Below are positions 7,569-17,129 of a stretch of 64,000 nt of DNA, one piece after another. Position numbers and translations under genes: made by a program. The notes under the pieces were generated by a model, which worked only from the letters and a program-made list of their open reading frames with translations, was not told the origin of the DNA and did no database searches. The DNA is from Glycomyces salinus (GTDB lineage: Bacteria > Actinomycetota > Actinomycetes > Mycobacteriales > Micromonosporaceae). The stretch covers positions 49,785 to 113,784 of the forward strand of contig NZ_JAELXW010000023.1 of the NCBI RefSeq assembly GCF_016428645.1, given 5' to 3'. Each line of letters opens with the position of its first letter. Within the stretch, counting starts at the first letter, position 1.

Positions 7569-8595
7569 CGCAGTCAAGCTGGACGCCCCCAAGCTCAAGG
7601 CCAGGGACTTCAAGTCCGACCAAGAGGTCCGATGGTGCCCCGGCTGCGGCGACTACGCGATCCTGGCGGCGGTCCAGTCGTTCCTGCCCGAGCTCGGACT
7701 CGAGCGCGAGAAGATCGCGTTCGTCTCCGGCATCGGCTGCTCCTCGCGCTTCCCGTACTACCTCAACACCTACGGGATGCACTCGATCCACGGCCGCGCC
7801 CCGGCGATCGCCACCGGCCTGGCCACCAGCCGCCCCGACCTGTCGGTGTGGGTCGTCACCGGCGACGGCGACGCGCTCTCCATCGGCGGCAACCACCTGA
7901 TCCACGCGCTGCGCCGCAACGTGAACCTGAAGATCCTGCTGTTCAACAACCGGATCTACGGGCTCACCAAGGGCCAGTACTCGCCTACCTCGGAGCCGGG
8001 CAAGCTCACCAAGTCCAGCCCCGTCGGCTCGGTCGACGCCCCGTTCAACCCGCTGTCGCTGGCGCTGGGCTCGGAGGCGACGTTCGTCGCCCGCACCCTC
8101 GACTCCGACCGCGCCCACCTGCAGCAGGTGCTGCGCGCGGCCGCCGAGCACGAGGGCAGCGCGTTCGTCGAGATCTACCAGAACTGCCCGATCTTCAACG
8201 ACGACGCGTTCGAGGTGCTCAAGAGCCCTGACACGCGCGAGGCGGCACTGATCCGCCTCGAGGACGGCGAGCCGATCCGGTTCGGCGCCGACGGCGGCGA
8301 GCGCGTCGTGGTCCAGTCCGGCTACGGCCTGGAAGTCAAGGACGCCGCCGAGGTCGACGCGGCCGACGTGGTCGTCCACAAGGAGTCGGTCGACGACCCG
8401 GCCTACGCGTTCGCGCTGACCCGCCTCTCGGGCACCGAACTCGACCACACGCCGATCGGCGTGTTCCGCAACGTCAAGAAGCCGACCTACGACGCCCAGG
8501 TCCGCACCCAGGTCGAACACGCCACCGCCGGCGTCGACCGCAAGGAGGCCCTCGAACGCCTCCTGGGCTCCGGAGACACCTGGACGGTCCTCTAA
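7561..8595 (+). CDS. korB: 2-oxoacid:ferredoxin oxidoreductase, beta subunit
   Basis: A protein of 344 residues, the thiamine diphosphate and iron-sulfur subunit of KorAB. The cluster-binding start WCPGCGDYAI (about residues 25-34), the TPP motif GDGDALSIGGNHL near residue 102 and the following NNRIYGLTKGQYSPT motif are all present. The ATG at 7561 lies inside the end of korA, so the two are translated together. The short form lacks the separate delta ferredoxin domain found in four-subunit enzymes. A terminator-like hairpin follows at 8601. Confidence 0.93.
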   Translation: MADAVKLDAPKLKARDFKSDQEVRWCPGCGDYAILAAVQSFLPELGLEREKIAFVSGIGCSSRFPYYLNTYGMHSIHGRAPAIATGLATSRPDLSVWVVTGDGDALSIGGNHLIHALRRNVNLKILLFNNRIYGLTKGQYSPTSEPGKLTKSSPVGSVDAPFNPLSLALGSEATFVARTLDSDRAHLQQVLRAAAEHEGSAFVEIYQNCPIFNDDAFEVLKSPDTREAALIRLEDGEPIRFGADGGERVVVQSGYGLEVKDAAEVDAADVVVHKESVDDPAYAFALTRLSGTELDHTPIGVFRNVKKPTYDAQVRTQVEHATAGVDRKEALERLLGSGDTWTVL

Positions 8596-8600
8596 GAGCG

Positions 8601-8628
8601 GCCCGGGGCCCCGAGTTCGGGGCCGGGC
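8601..8628 (+). terminator. Hairpin after korB
   Basis: The arms GCCCGG-GG-CCCCGA and TCGGGGCCGGGC pair over 12 bp with a two-base bulge and a two-base nominal loop, six bases after the korB stop. There is no T-tract, as is usual in high-GC actinobacteria. Confidence 0.6.
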
Positions 8629-8820
8629 GACTCCGACCGGGGAGGGGCGCACGGATCGCGCACGGGTCTGGCACGGGCCGATTCGTGCGCGGTCAGCACT
8701 TGGAGGAACGACTCAAATACGCTGGTCAGACCCTTGGAATAGGCGTGGTCCGATCGTGCGGGCCGGTTCGGATGCCCTAATCTGTGCCGATCACCCACCC
8801 CCGAACCTCAGGAGTCGACG

Positions 8821-10059
8821 TTGCTTCGGCATATTGATCGGTCCCGATCCAGTAGAAAAGCCCGCGCGTTCGGCCTCGCCGCCCTGTCCGCGATCGTGCT
8901 CGGCGCGCTCGCCGCGGTGCCGCTCACCGCGCACGGCGACGACACCGAACCCGCATCGGATTCGAGCGTCGGCGAGATCAACGAATTCGTGCTCAGTCCC
9001 GAGTCCTCGACCGTGCTGGCGCTCCCCGACGCACCGGACGCGGACTCGGAAGTGACGCTCACCCTCAACGCGCGCTGGGCGTGGAGGTCCACGAACATCT
9101 CGGTCTGCGCGGGCGCGACGCTCACCGACGAGTGCAAGTCGAACGTCGTCCTGACCACCCCGGTCCAGGACGAGGCGACGACCACGTTCACCCTGCCCCT
9201 GCCGGCCGAGGCCGATGGCTCGATCACCGTCTACAACGATAGGGCGAGCGTCCGCATCAGCGGCACCGTGGACGGATACGCCGACACCGCCCCGGAGCCG
9301 GGTCCGCCCGGCGAACCGCCGCGGGTCGGCGTGCCCGAGGGCACGGAACTCACCGTCCACGAGGGCGACCTGGTGATCACCGAGCCCGGCACCGTCATCG
9401 ACGCGATGGACATCCGCGGCCTAGTCAAGATCAAGGCCGACGACGTGACCATCAAACGGTCGATCATCAGCGGACGCCCCCTCGACGGCAACTTCGCCCT
9501 GATCACCAACGACCTCGGCGAGTACTCGTTCACGCTGGAGGACAGCGAGCTTCGCCCGAGCGACCCGAGCCGGTGGATCAACGGCATCACCGGGTCGAAC
9601 TTCACGGTGCTGCGCACCGAGATCGCGGACGTGGTCGACCAGATCCACATCGTCGGCGGGGACGTGCGGGTCGAGGATTCCTGGCTGCACGACAACCTGT
9701 ACTACGAGGGGGTGCACTCGGACAACGTCCAGATCCAGGGCGGCTCGAACATGGTCTTCCGGGGCAACTGGATCGAAGACGCCCCGAACGCGGCGGTCAT
9801 ATCCACGCAGGACCGCGACCAGGTCACCGACGTCACCTTCGAGGACAACCGGATCGACGGCGGCTCCTGCTCGGTCAACATCACCATGAACCACAACCGG
9901 GACCGGCCCACGACCGGCTTCAACCTGTCCGGCAACGTCTTCGGCACCGGCCAGGAGATCGACCGGTGCGCGATCATCGCGCCGCCGGAGATCGAGGTCG
10001 GCAACGAGGACAACCGATTCGTCGACGGCGAAGAGGTCCGCATCACCCCCGGCGCCTGA
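8821..10059 (+). CDS. Secreted right-handed beta-helix protein
   Basis: A protein of 412 residues that starts at a TTG (8821) six bases after AGGAG. It has a Sec signal peptide (RKARAFGLAALSAIVLGALAAVPLTAHGD), then a domain of about 110 residues of beta character, a proline/glycine linker, and a C-terminal region (about 185-400) with the repeated Ile/Val-x-Asn/Asp rhythm of parallel beta-helix proteins (for example ITGSNFTVLRTEIADVVDQ and NVQIQGGSNMVFRGN). Such folds usually bind or cleave polysaccharides, but I see no diagnostic catalytic motif, so the activity is unknown. It is monocistronic between korB and the convergent betT. Confidence 0.75.
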   Translation: MLRHIDRSRSSRKARAFGLAALSAIVLGALAAVPLTAHGDDTEPASDSSVGEINEFVLSPESSTVLALPDAPDADSEVTLTLNARWAWRSTNISVCAGATLTDECKSNVVLTTPVQDEATTTFTLPLPAEADGSITVYNDRASVRISGTVDGYADTAPEPGPPGEPPRVGVPEGTELTVHEGDLVITEPGTVIDAMDIRGLVKIKADDVTIKRSIISGRPLDGNFALITNDLGEYSFTLEDSELRPSDPSRWINGITGSNFTVLRTEIADVVDQIHIVGGDVRVEDSWLHDNLYYEGVHSDNVQIQGGSNMVFRGNWIEDAPNAAVISTQDRDQVTDVTFEDNRIDGGSCSVNITMNHNRDRPTTGFNLSGNVFGTGQEIDRCAIIAPPEIEVGNEDNRFVDGEEVRITPGA

Positions 10060-10068
10060 GGCACCGGT

Positions 10069-10120
10069 CGCGGCCCGCGACCCGGAGGCGGATGAGCCTG
10101 CTTCCGGGTCGCGGGCCGCG
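10069..10120. terminator. Bidirectional terminator between the beta-helix gene and betT
   Basis: A perfect 18-bp stem, 10069-10086 with 10103-10120, and a 16-base loop, placed between two convergent genes. It overlaps no coding sequence and should stop transcription from both sides. Confidence 0.85.
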
Positions 10121-10125
10121 GTCTG

Positions 10126-12249
10126 CTACGGCTCGCGGGTCTCGGTGTCGCCGAAGTGAAGGTCGTCGGGGACGGCCGGGCCCCCGGGGGCCTCGCGGAG
10201 GTGGCGCAGGTACTCCAGGTGTCGCTCGTAATGGTCGAGGACGTCGCCGATGAGCTGGGACTCGGTATAGCCCATCACGTCGTATCCCTGGCTGCCCTCG
10301 TTGAGGTAGACCTCCAGTCGCCAGTACTCCTCGGCCTCGGAGATCACGTTCATCGCGAAGGCCGGGACCTGGGCCGATTCGGGCCAGATCGCGTACGAGA
10401 AGTGCTCCTCGGTGCCCATGTCGACCTGGAGTTCCAGGTAGGGGATGCCGGTCTCGGCGGCGGTGCCGGTCACCACGTTGGTGTTGCAGCCCTGCTCGGT
10501 CAGCTCGTCGCAGACCTTGTCGAACGCCGGCGCCGCGGTCGCGCTCACGTACCTGGCGACCTGCCTGCGGCCCGGATAGCTGGAGGCGCGGCGGATGCGC
10601 TGGCGCCAGGACCGCATGCCGGTCTTGGGGTCGATGTTGGACCGCTCCGAGAGCGCCTGCGGCAGCGCGGTCTTGAGCGCCTGCGCCCGGTAGGTCTCGA
10701 CCCGCAGCGCCCGCCACAGGCCGATGGCCACCAGGTACATCACGAACGAGAACGGCAGTCCCATGATGATCGTCGCCCCGTAGAGGGCGTCGAGGCCGCC
10801 GACCAGGAGCATCGACAGCGTGACCATGCCCAGCAGCACCGACCAGAAGATGCGCATCCACCGGTCGGCGTCCCGCGTGGGGTCGTCCATCTTGGAGGTG
10901 AAGTTGCCCAGCACGATCGCGCCGGAGTCGGCCGAGGTGACATAGAACAGCAGGCCCACGAACGTGGCCAGACCGGCGATGAACGTCACCCCCGGATACT
11001 GGTCGAGCAGCGTGTAGAAGCCCTGCTCGGGCAGGGCGATGGTGGCCTCGCCCCATTCGGGGTCGGCGTCGGCGCGGTCGATCGCGGCGTTGCCGAAGGC
11101 GGCCAGGAACAGCAGGGTGAACAGGAACGGGATCACCATCGCGGCGGCCACGAACTGGCGGATGGTGCGGCCGCGGCTGATCTTGGCCAGGAACAGGCCG
11201 ACGAACGGCGCCCAGGCGATCCACCAGGCCCAGAAGAACAGCGTCCACGTGTTGAGCCAGTCGGTCGGCTGGTCGTAGCCGAAGGTGTCCATGGTCATCG
11301 ACGGGAACCGGGAGACGTAGTCGCCGACGTTGAGCACGAGCTTGTTCATCGTCTGCGCGAAGCCCTCGACGACGATGACGTAGACGACCATGAAGATCGC
11401 CAGGACCACGTTGAGCTCGGACAGGCGCCGGATGCCCTTGTCGATGCCGGCCACGGCCGAGGCGGTCGCCATGAACACCGCCACGCCGATGAGCGCGACC
11501 TGCCAGAGGGTGTTCTGGGGGACGCCGAACAGGAAGTTCAGCCCGAAGTTGAGCTGGGCGACGCCGATGCCGAGGCTGACGGCCACGCCGAAGACGGTGC
11601 CGAGCACCGCGGCGATGTCGACCGCGTCGCCGACCGGCCCGTGGATCCGCTTGCCGAAGATCGGGTACAGGGCCGAGCGGATCGTCAGCGGCAGCCGGTA
11701 GCGGAAGGCGAAGAACGCCAGCGCCAGACCCATGAGCGTGTACATGGCCCAGCCGGTGATGCCGTAGTGGAACAGGGTCCACACGATCGCCTGGCGGGCC
11801 GCCTCGACCGTACCGCCCTCCCCGACCGGCGGTTCCAGGAACTGTGTGACCGGCTCGGCGACCGAGAAGAACATCAGGTCGATGCCGATTCCGGCCGCGA
11901 ACAGCATGGCCGCCCACGCGAACACCGAGAAGTCGGGCTTGGCGTGGTCGGGTCCGAGTTTGACCTTCCCGTAGCGGGACAGGGCCAGCGCGATCACGAA
12001 CACCACCACGAGGGTGGCGGTCAGGAAGTAGTACCAGCCGAAGTACTCCGAAACCCAGGCGACGGCCCTCCACAGGACCTCGCCGGCCTGGACGGGCGCG
12101 ATCATCGCCCAGACGCTGACGGCGACGATCAGGGCCGCCGATCCGAAGAAGACGACCGGGTTGATGCGGTTGCGGCCGCCGGAGGCGGCCTCGATGTCGG
12201 TGGGCGCTGCGGTGCTGGGCTGGGTTCCGTTCGTCGGTTCGTCGGACAC
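10126..12249 (-). CDS. betT: Choline/betaine transporter, BCCT family (BetT-like)
   Basis: A protein of 707 residues with 12 predicted membrane helices (about residues 30-510) and a long cytoplasmic C-terminal domain of about 190 residues, as in BetT. The segment GIGIDLMFFSVAEPVTQF matches the BCCT substrate-site helix; the Asp in the glycine stretch is the form typical of proton-coupled choline importers (BetT) rather than sodium-coupled BetP. It would import choline to feed BetA and BetB. It is the last gene of the operon, 10 bp after betA. The C-terminal domain may sense osmolarity, as reported for BetT homologues. Confidence 0.88.
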   Translation of the reverse strand: MSDEPTNGTQPSTAAPTDIEAASGGRNRINPVVFFGSAALIVAVSVWAMIAPVQAGEVLWRAVAWVSEYFGWYYFLTATLVVVFVIALALSRYGKVKLGPDHAKPDFSVFAWAAMLFAAGIGIDLMFFSVAEPVTQFLEPPVGEGGTVEAARQAIVWTLFHYGITGWAMYTLMGLALAFFAFRYRLPLTIRSALYPIFGKRIHGPVGDAVDIAAVLGTVFGVAVSLGIGVAQLNFGLNFLFGVPQNTLWQVALIGVAVFMATASAVAGIDKGIRRLSELNVVLAIFMVVYVIVVEGFAQTMNKLVLNVGDYVSRFPSMTMDTFGYDQPTDWLNTWTLFFWAWWIAWAPFVGLFLAKISRGRTIRQFVAAAMVIPFLFTLLFLAAFGNAAIDRADADPEWGEATIALPEQGFYTLLDQYPGVTFIAGLATFVGLLFYVTSADSGAIVLGNFTSKMDDPTRDADRWMRIFWSVLLGMVTLSMLLVGGLDALYGATIIMGLPFSFVMYLVAIGLWRALRVETYRAQALKTALPQALSERSNIDPKTGMRSWRQRIRRASSYPGRRQVARYVSATAAPAFDKVCDELTEQGCNTNVVTGTAAETGIPYLELQVDMGTEEHFSYAIWPESAQVPAFAMNVISEAEEYWRLEVYLNEGSQGYDVMGYTESQLIGDVLDHYERHLEYLRHLREAPGGPAVPDDLHFGDTETREP

Positions 12250-12259
12250 AGGGGGCTCC

Positions 12260-13912
12260 TCACTCTCGGTGGGCGTGTCGGTAGTAGGAGACGTCCGCGG
12301 GCGGCAGCGGCGTGTTGCCGAGGATGAGGTCGGCCGATTTCTCGGCGAGCATCATCACCGGCGCGTAGATGTTGCCGTTGGTCAGGTACGGCATGGCCGA
12401 GGCGTCGACGACGCGGAGGCGTTCGAGGCCGTGGACGGTCATGCTCAGCGGGTCGACGACGGCGTCGTCGCCGGTACCCATCTTGGCGGTGCAGGAGGGG
12501 TGGTAGGCGGTCTCGGCGTCCGATGCGACCCAGTCGAGGATCTCGGCCTCGCTCTCGACCTCGGGCCCGGGGCTGAGCTCGCCGCCGTCGAAGGCCTTGA
12601 ACGCCGGCTGGGACAGGATGTCGCGGCCGACGCGGACGGCCTCGACCCATTCCTTGCGGTCGTTCGGGGTCGACAGGTAGTTGAACCTGAGCGCCGGTTT
12701 GGCCTTCGGGTCGGCCGATTTGATCTTCACGTCCCCGCGCACGTCGGAGTACATGGGCCCGATGTGGATCTGGTAGCCGTGCTTCGCGTCGACCTTGGTG
12801 CCGTCGTAGCGGACGGCGATCGGCAGGAAGTGGAACATCAGGTTCGGGTAGTCGACGGTGTCGTTGCCGCGCACGAACCCGCCGGCCTCGAAGTGGTTGG
12901 TCGAGGCCGGGCCCCGCTGGGCGAGGATCCACTGGAGGCCGATGCGCGGGTAGTGCACCGGGTTGTAGATGGGGTTGTAACTGACCGGCTGGGTGCAGGC
13001 GTGCTGGATGTAGACCTCGAGGTGGTCCTGGAGGTTCCGCCCGACGCCGGGCAGCTCGTGGCGGGGCCGCACCCCGACCGAGCGCAGGTGCTCGGGGTCG
13101 CCGATGCCCGACAGCTGCATCAGCTGCGGGGTGCCCACGGCTCCGCCGGCCAGGATGACCTCGCCGCCGAGGACGGTGTGGGTGACCCCGGCCCGCCGGT
13201 ACTGGACGCCGACGGCCCGCCTGCCCTTGAGCAGGACCCTGGTGGTCAGGGCGAGGGTCTTGAGCGTCAGGTTCGGGCGGCGCTTGACCGGGTGGTAGTA
13301 GGCGCGGGCCGAGGAGAAGCGGCGGCCGTTCTTGATGTTGCGGTCGAAGTGGCCGAAGCCCTCCTGCCGGTAGCCGTTGACGTCGTGCGTGAGCGGGTAT
13401 CCGGCCTCTTGGGCGGCGTTCAGGAACGCCTTGAACAGCGGATTGGCGGCCGGGCCGCGCTCGAGCCACAGCGGGCCGGAGTCGCCGCGCCATTCGTCGG
13501 CGCCGACGGTGAGGTTCTCCATGCGTTTGAAGTAGGGCAGGCAGTGGGCGTAGTCCCAGGTCTCCATGCCCGGGTCGGCGGCCCAGCGCTCGAGGTCCAT
13601 GGGGTTGCCGCGCTGGAAGATCATGCCGTTGATCGACGAGGACCCGCCCAGGACCTTGCCGCGGCCGTGGTAGACGCGGCGGCCGCCCATGTGCGGCTCG
13701 GGTTCGGACTCGTAGCGCCAGTCGTAGAGGGGGTTGCCGATGATCTGGGTCAGCGCGGCGGGCATGTGGATGAACAGGTCCCAGATCCAGTCGGTGCGTC
13801 CGGCCTCGAGGACCAGGACGGTGGCGGTGGGGTCGGCCGAGAGCCGGTTGGCCAGGACGCACCCGGCCGAGCCGCCGCCGACGATGATGTAGTCGTACTT
13901 CTTGACCGGCAT
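12260..13912 (-). CDS. betA: Choline dehydrogenase, GMC family
   Basis: A protein of 550 residues of the glucose-methanol-choline oxidoreductase family. The FAD-binding motif [14 protein letters not shown] lies at residues 11-24, and the GMC signature [15 protein letters not shown] near residue 80. The C-terminal region has the catalytic-histidine motif [11 protein letters not shown] and a second conserved region [20 protein letters not shown]. It oxidises choline to betaine aldehyde. The ATG at 13912 shares a base with the betB stop (TAATG), so the genes are coupled. Given the operon, choline is the likely substrate, although other GMC alcohols remain possible. Confidence 0.9.
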   Translation of the reverse strand: MPVKKYDYIIVGGGSAGCVLANRLSADPTATVLVLEAGRTDWIWDLFIHMPAALTQIIGNPLYDWRYESEPEPHMGGRRVYHGRGKVLGGSSSINGMIFQRGNPMDLERWAADPGMETWDYAHCLPYFKRMENLTVGADEWRGDSGPLWLERGPAANPLFKAFLNAAQEAGYPLTHDVNGYRQEGFGHFDRNIKNGRRFSSARAYYHPVKRRPNLTLKTLALTTRVLLKGRRAVGVQYRRAGVTHTVLGGEVILAGGAVGTPQLMQLSGIGDPEHLRSVGVRPRHELPGVGRNLQDHLEVYIQHACTQPVSYNPIYNPVHYPRIGLQWILAQRGPASTNHFEAGGFVRGNDTVDYPNLMFHFLPIAVRYDGTKVDAKHGYQIHIGPMYSDVRGDVKIKSADPKAKPALRFNYLSTPNDRKEWVEAVRVGRDILSQPAFKAFDGGELSPGPEVESEAEILDWVASDAETAYHPSCTAKMGTGDDAVVDPLSMTVHGLERLRVVDASAMPYLTNGNIYAPVMMLAEKSADLILGNTPLPPADVSYYRHAHRE

Positions 13913-15390
13913 TACTGCTTCCCCCCGTCGAACCAGCGCATCGGCGCCGGGTCGGTGTTCTGCCAGATGTGCTTGGACTCGCGGTACTCCTCGAGCCCGG
14001 CGGGCCCGAGCTCGCGGCCGATCCCGGACTTGCCGAAACCGCCCCATTCGGCCTGGGGCACATAGGGGTGGTAGTCGTTGATCCAGATCGTGCCGTGCCG
14101 CAGGCGCGCGGCCACGCGCTGGGCGCGACCGGCGTCGGAGGTCCACACGGCCCCGGCCAGGCCGTACTCGGTGTCGTTGGCCAGCTCGACGGCCTCGTCC
14201 TCGCCGGTGAAGGTCTCGACCGACAGGACCGGGCCGAACACCTCTTCGCGGACGATGCTCATGGTGCGGTCGCAGCGGTCGAAGATCGTCGGCTCCAGGA
14301 AGAAGCCGTCGGCCAGGGCCGGGTCGTCGGGGCGAGCGCCGCCGCAGCGCAGCACGGCCCCCTCTTCTCGGGCCTTCGCTATGTAGCGCTCGACCTTCGC
14401 GCGGTGGGCCTGCGACACCAGCGGTCCGACCTCCACGCCCTCATCCTGGCCGCGGCCGAGCCGGATGGCCGAGGCGCGTTCGACCAGGGCGTCGACGAAC
14501 CGGTCCCGGACCGGCTCCTCGACGATGAGGCGGGCCCCGGCCGAGCAGACCTGACCGGAGTGGAAGAACGCGGCGTTGAGGGCGTAGTCGACGGCGGTCT
14601 CGAAGTCGGCGTCGGCGAAGACCACGTTGGGGTTCTTGCCGCCCAGTTCGAGCGCGATGTTCTTGACGTCGGCGGCGGCCGCGGCCATGATGCGCTTGCC
14701 GGTCTCGACGCCGCCGGTGAAGGAGACCATGTCGACCCCGGGGTGCTCGACCAGCGGGGCCCCGGTGCCGGCGCCGTCGCCGAGGACGAGGTTGAGGACC
14801 CCGTCGGGCAGGCCGGCGCGCTCGGCGAGGCGGACCAGTTCGACCGTCGCCAGGGGCGTGACCTCGGAGGGCTTGATGACGCAGGTGTTGCCGGCGGCCA
14901 GGGCCGGGGCGAGCTTCCAGGACATCTGGAGCAGCGGGTAGTTCCAGGGGGCGATGAGGGCGCACACGCCGATCGGCTCGTAGACGATGCGGCTGATCGA
15001 GCCCGGCACGCCGGTGTCGACCACGCGGCCGGAGTCCTTACCGGCCAGGTCGGCGTAGTAGTCGAAGACGGCGGTGATGTCGTCGACGTCGGTCTCGGCT
15101 TCGGGGACGGTCTTGCCGGTGTCGAGCGATTCGGTGCGGGCCAGGTCGGCGCGGTTCTCGCGCAGCAGGCCGGCGACCGCGCGCAGGAGCCTGGAGCGCT
15201 CGGCGGCGGTGGAGGCCCGCCAGGGCCCGGAGTCGAAGGCCGCTCGCGCGGCCCGCACGGCCTCGTCCACATCGGATTTCCCGGCCTCGTCGACCGTCGC
15301 CAGGACCGAGCCGTCGGCCGGGTCGAGGACCACTCTGGTGGCGCCGTCGGCGGCCTCGACCCAGCTGCCGTTGATGAACAGGTCTGCCAT
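13912..15390 (-). CDS. betB: Betaine aldehyde dehydrogenase
   Basis: A protein of 492 residues of the NAD(P)-dependent aldehyde dehydrogenase superfamily. The catalytic Cys282 (HSGQVCSAG) and Glu248 (ALELGGKNP) are present, as is the [18 protein letters not shown] cofactor-binding stretch. It oxidises betaine aldehyde to the osmoprotectant glycine betaine. It is the first gene of the minus-strand betB-betA-betT operon, and its promoter must lie in the 98 bp before 15489, shared with the divergent YvlD-like gene. Confidence 0.9.
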   Translation of the reverse strand: MADLFINGSWVEAADGATRVVLDPADGSVLATVDEAGKSDVDEAVRAARAAFDSGPWRASTAAERSRLLRAVAGLLRENRADLARTESLDTGKTVPEAETDVDDITAVFDYYADLAGKDSGRVVDTGVPGSISRIVYEPIGVCALIAPWNYPLLQMSWKLAPALAAGNTCVIKPSEVTPLATVELVRLAERAGLPDGVLNLVLGDGAGTGAPLVEHPGVDMVSFTGGVETGKRIMAAAAADVKNIALELGGKNPNVVFADADFETAVDYALNAAFFHSGQVCSAGARLIVEEPVRDRFVDALVERASAIRLGRGQDEGVEVGPLVSQAHRAKVERYIAKAREEGAVLRCGGARPDDPALADGFFLEPTIFDRCDRTMSIVREEVFGPVLSVETFTGEDEAVELANDTEYGLAGAVWTSDAGRAQRVAARLRHGTIWINDYHPYVPQAEWGGFGKSGIGRELGPAGLEEYRESKHIWQNTDPAPMRWFDGGKQ

Positions 15391-15488
15391 GGATCCCAGT
15401 GTCTCCGTTCGAGCCGCGCTTTTGGGCGAAATGCCCGGAACGATACCCGAACGCTATGAGGGCGGCGCGCGTTTGTCAGGATGGTGAG

Positions 15489-15881
15489 GTGAAGATCATC
15501 GTCAAGATCGCGGTCACCGGCGCGGCCTTCTGGCTCGCCTCGTGGCTGCTGTCCGGAATCCAAATCGGAACCGCGCAGGACTCGCTGACCGACCGACTGC
15601 TCACCCTGGGCGTCATCGCAGTGATATTCGGCGTGGTCAACGCCGTCCTCAAGCCCATCATCAAGACTCTCGGGTGCGGGTTCTACATCCTCACCCTCGG
15701 CCTGTTCTCCCTAGTGGTCAACGCGGGCCTGTTCATGCTGGTCGCCTGGATAGCCGAGCAGTTCGACCTGGTGTTCGGCGTCGACCACTTCGGGTGGGCG
15801 GTCCTGGGCTCGCTGGTGGTCACCGTCGCCAGCTGGGTGATCAACCTGGTCCTGCCCGACCGGGTCGCCCCCAACGGCTAG
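15489..15881 (+). CDS. YvlD / phage-holin-4-like family membrane protein
   Basis: A protein of 130 residues with four hydrophobic helices and the family pattern FGVVNAVLKPIIKTLGCGFYILTLGLFSLVVNAG (shown in part: VNAVLKPIIK and LTLGLFSLVVN). These small proteins are found across bacteria, are often linked to envelope stress in Firmicutes (YvlD), and have no proven biochemical role. The holin name reflects only weak similarity and there is no phage context. GTG at 15489 is chosen, just after GGATGGTGAGG. It ends overlapping the convergent IclR gene by 4 bp. Confidence 0.75.
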   Translation: MKIIVKIAVTGAAFWLASWLLSGIQIGTAQDSLTDRLLTLGVIAVIFGVVNAVLKPIIKTLGCGFYILTLGLFSLVVNAGLFMLVAWIAEQFDLVFGVDHFGWAVLGSLVVTVASWVINLVLPDRVAPNG

Positions 15882-16657
15882 AGCAGCGGCTGCAACTCCA
15901 CCGCGGCGCGGCGGAGCCGCTGGGTGAACTCGGGCCAGAACCGGCTCGCGTCGTCCAGCGGCATCGCCGCGGCCAGCACCACCCGCGCGGCCGGGTTCTC
16001 GCTGTCGCACACCACCACCGCGGCGCAGCCGACGCCGTCCTGGAACTGCCCGAACTCGGCGTACACGCCCGACTCCCCCGCCACCAGCAGGTCGTGCTCG
16101 AGCGCTTCGGGCTCGGTCAGGGTCCTGCCGGTGAACGGGCGCATCCCGGCGTCCTTGAGGAACTGCTCGCGCTCGCGCGGCTCCAAGGTCCCCAGCAGGG
16201 CCTTGCCCAGCGCCGTGGCGTGGGCGCCGTCGTCGAAGCCGACGATGAGGTCCTCCACGTGCGGCGAGCGGTTCCCCTCGGTCACGGCCGTGACCGCCGG
16301 GCGGCCCTCGACGAACCTGGCCACGAACGTGCTGTAGCCGGTCTCGGTGGACATGCGGCGCATGAACTCCCCGGCCGTGCGCGGGCCGGCCATCGCCTGC
16401 GTCAGCTCCGAATAGCGGTCCGACAGCTCCAGGCCCAGCGTGTAGCGCCCGTCGTCGCCGCGGCACAGGTATCCCTCGTGGACGAGTGTCCGCAGCAGGT
16501 TGTAGACCGTGGCCCGGTTCAGCCGGCACTCGAAGGCGATCCGCGGGGCGCTCACGCCCTCGCGGTGCTTCCCGACCAATTCCATAATGCGCAATGCCCG
16601 CTGCACACTCTGGATCATCTTGCTGGGCCCGTCACTGGATCGCCGCTGCTCCACCAT
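15878..16657 (-). CDS. IclR-family transcriptional regulator
   Basis: A protein of 259 residues. The N-terminal winged helix (about residues 14-75, IQSVQRALRIMELVGKHREG then LNRATVYNLLRTLVHEGYL) and a C-terminal GAF-like ligand domain (about 90-250) with YSTFVARFVEG and ATALGKALLG are characteristic. IclR proteins often control catabolic genes for small acids or aromatic compounds. It lies beyond the YvlD-like gene from the bet operon, so control of choline catabolism is possible but not shown. A later start at 16618 (MIQSVQ) is possible. Confidence 0.88.
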   Translation of the reverse strand: MVEQRRSSDGPSKMIQSVQRALRIMELVGKHREGVSAPRIAFECRLNRATVYNLLRTLVHEGYLCRGDDGRYTLGLELSDRYSELTQAMAGPRTAGEFMRRMSTETGYSTFVARFVEGRPAVTAVTEGNRSPHVEDLIVGFDDGAHATALGKALLGTLEPREREQFLKDAGMRPFTGRTLTEPEALEHDLLVAGESGVYAEFGQFQDGVGCAAVVVCDSENPAARVVLAAAMPLDDASRFWPEFTQRLRRAAVELQPLL

Positions 16658-17129
16658 GCCGCCGCTCCGTCTGCCGCCTGCTTGACCGGTACCGCCCCTG
16701 GCCGTGCGGCCCGAACCGTCTAACTATATAAACAACCGCCGCTTGCGCCCACCTGCGGCAGCGGGCAGTATCTAAGAGTCAGCACCGTTCGGGACTCGAC
16801 GGAAGTCGAGTATCGAACACAGTATCGCGGCGGTGGCGTCGAGTCCCCACCAAACTTCATGTCGCCGCCGCGGCTAACAACATCACATAGACCGAAGCGC
16901 GGCGGCTCTCCCCACCAGAGCCGCCGCGCTTCGTTCGCGCCCGGCGGCCCGGGGCCCTTCCCTGCACCCCTGACATCGTCTCGCCTCGGCGGGGGACGCA
17001 TCCAGCCTCGCACGCGAGGCGCGGCCCGGTCAATCGATGTCACCCGAACTCGCGACACACCGTCACCGGGCGACCGCGAACCGGGCACCGACTGGCCGAC
17101 CGGCTAGCAACGGGAGTACGGTTGCCGCC
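16658..17129. other. Structured intergenic region between iclR and an MFS gene
   Basis: 472 bp between divergent genes. It holds an AT-rich TATATA at 16725-16730, a 10-base segment (16791-16800) that can pair with either 16805-16811 (7 bp, GGAA loop) or 16838-16847 (10 bp), and a 17-bp perfect hairpin at 16893-16933. I see no credible coding frame. The MFS start may be upstream of 17130 (a frame is open from 17037), but the extra residues look non-coding. Confidence 0.55.
16893..16933 (+). terminator. Strong 17-bp hairpin in the iclR-MFS intergenic region
   Basis: A perfect stem of 17 bp (16893-16909 with 16917-16933) and a 7-base loop. It has the form of an actinobacterial terminator, yet it stands between two divergent genes, where no annotated transcript ends. 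It could end a small RNA or a leader transcript started near 16730. Confidence 0.65.

Noticed and set aside
15489..15881. Phage holin, hence a prophage remnant
   Set aside because: The name comes from distant similarity. There are no phage genes nearby and the family is a common chromosomal membrane protein.
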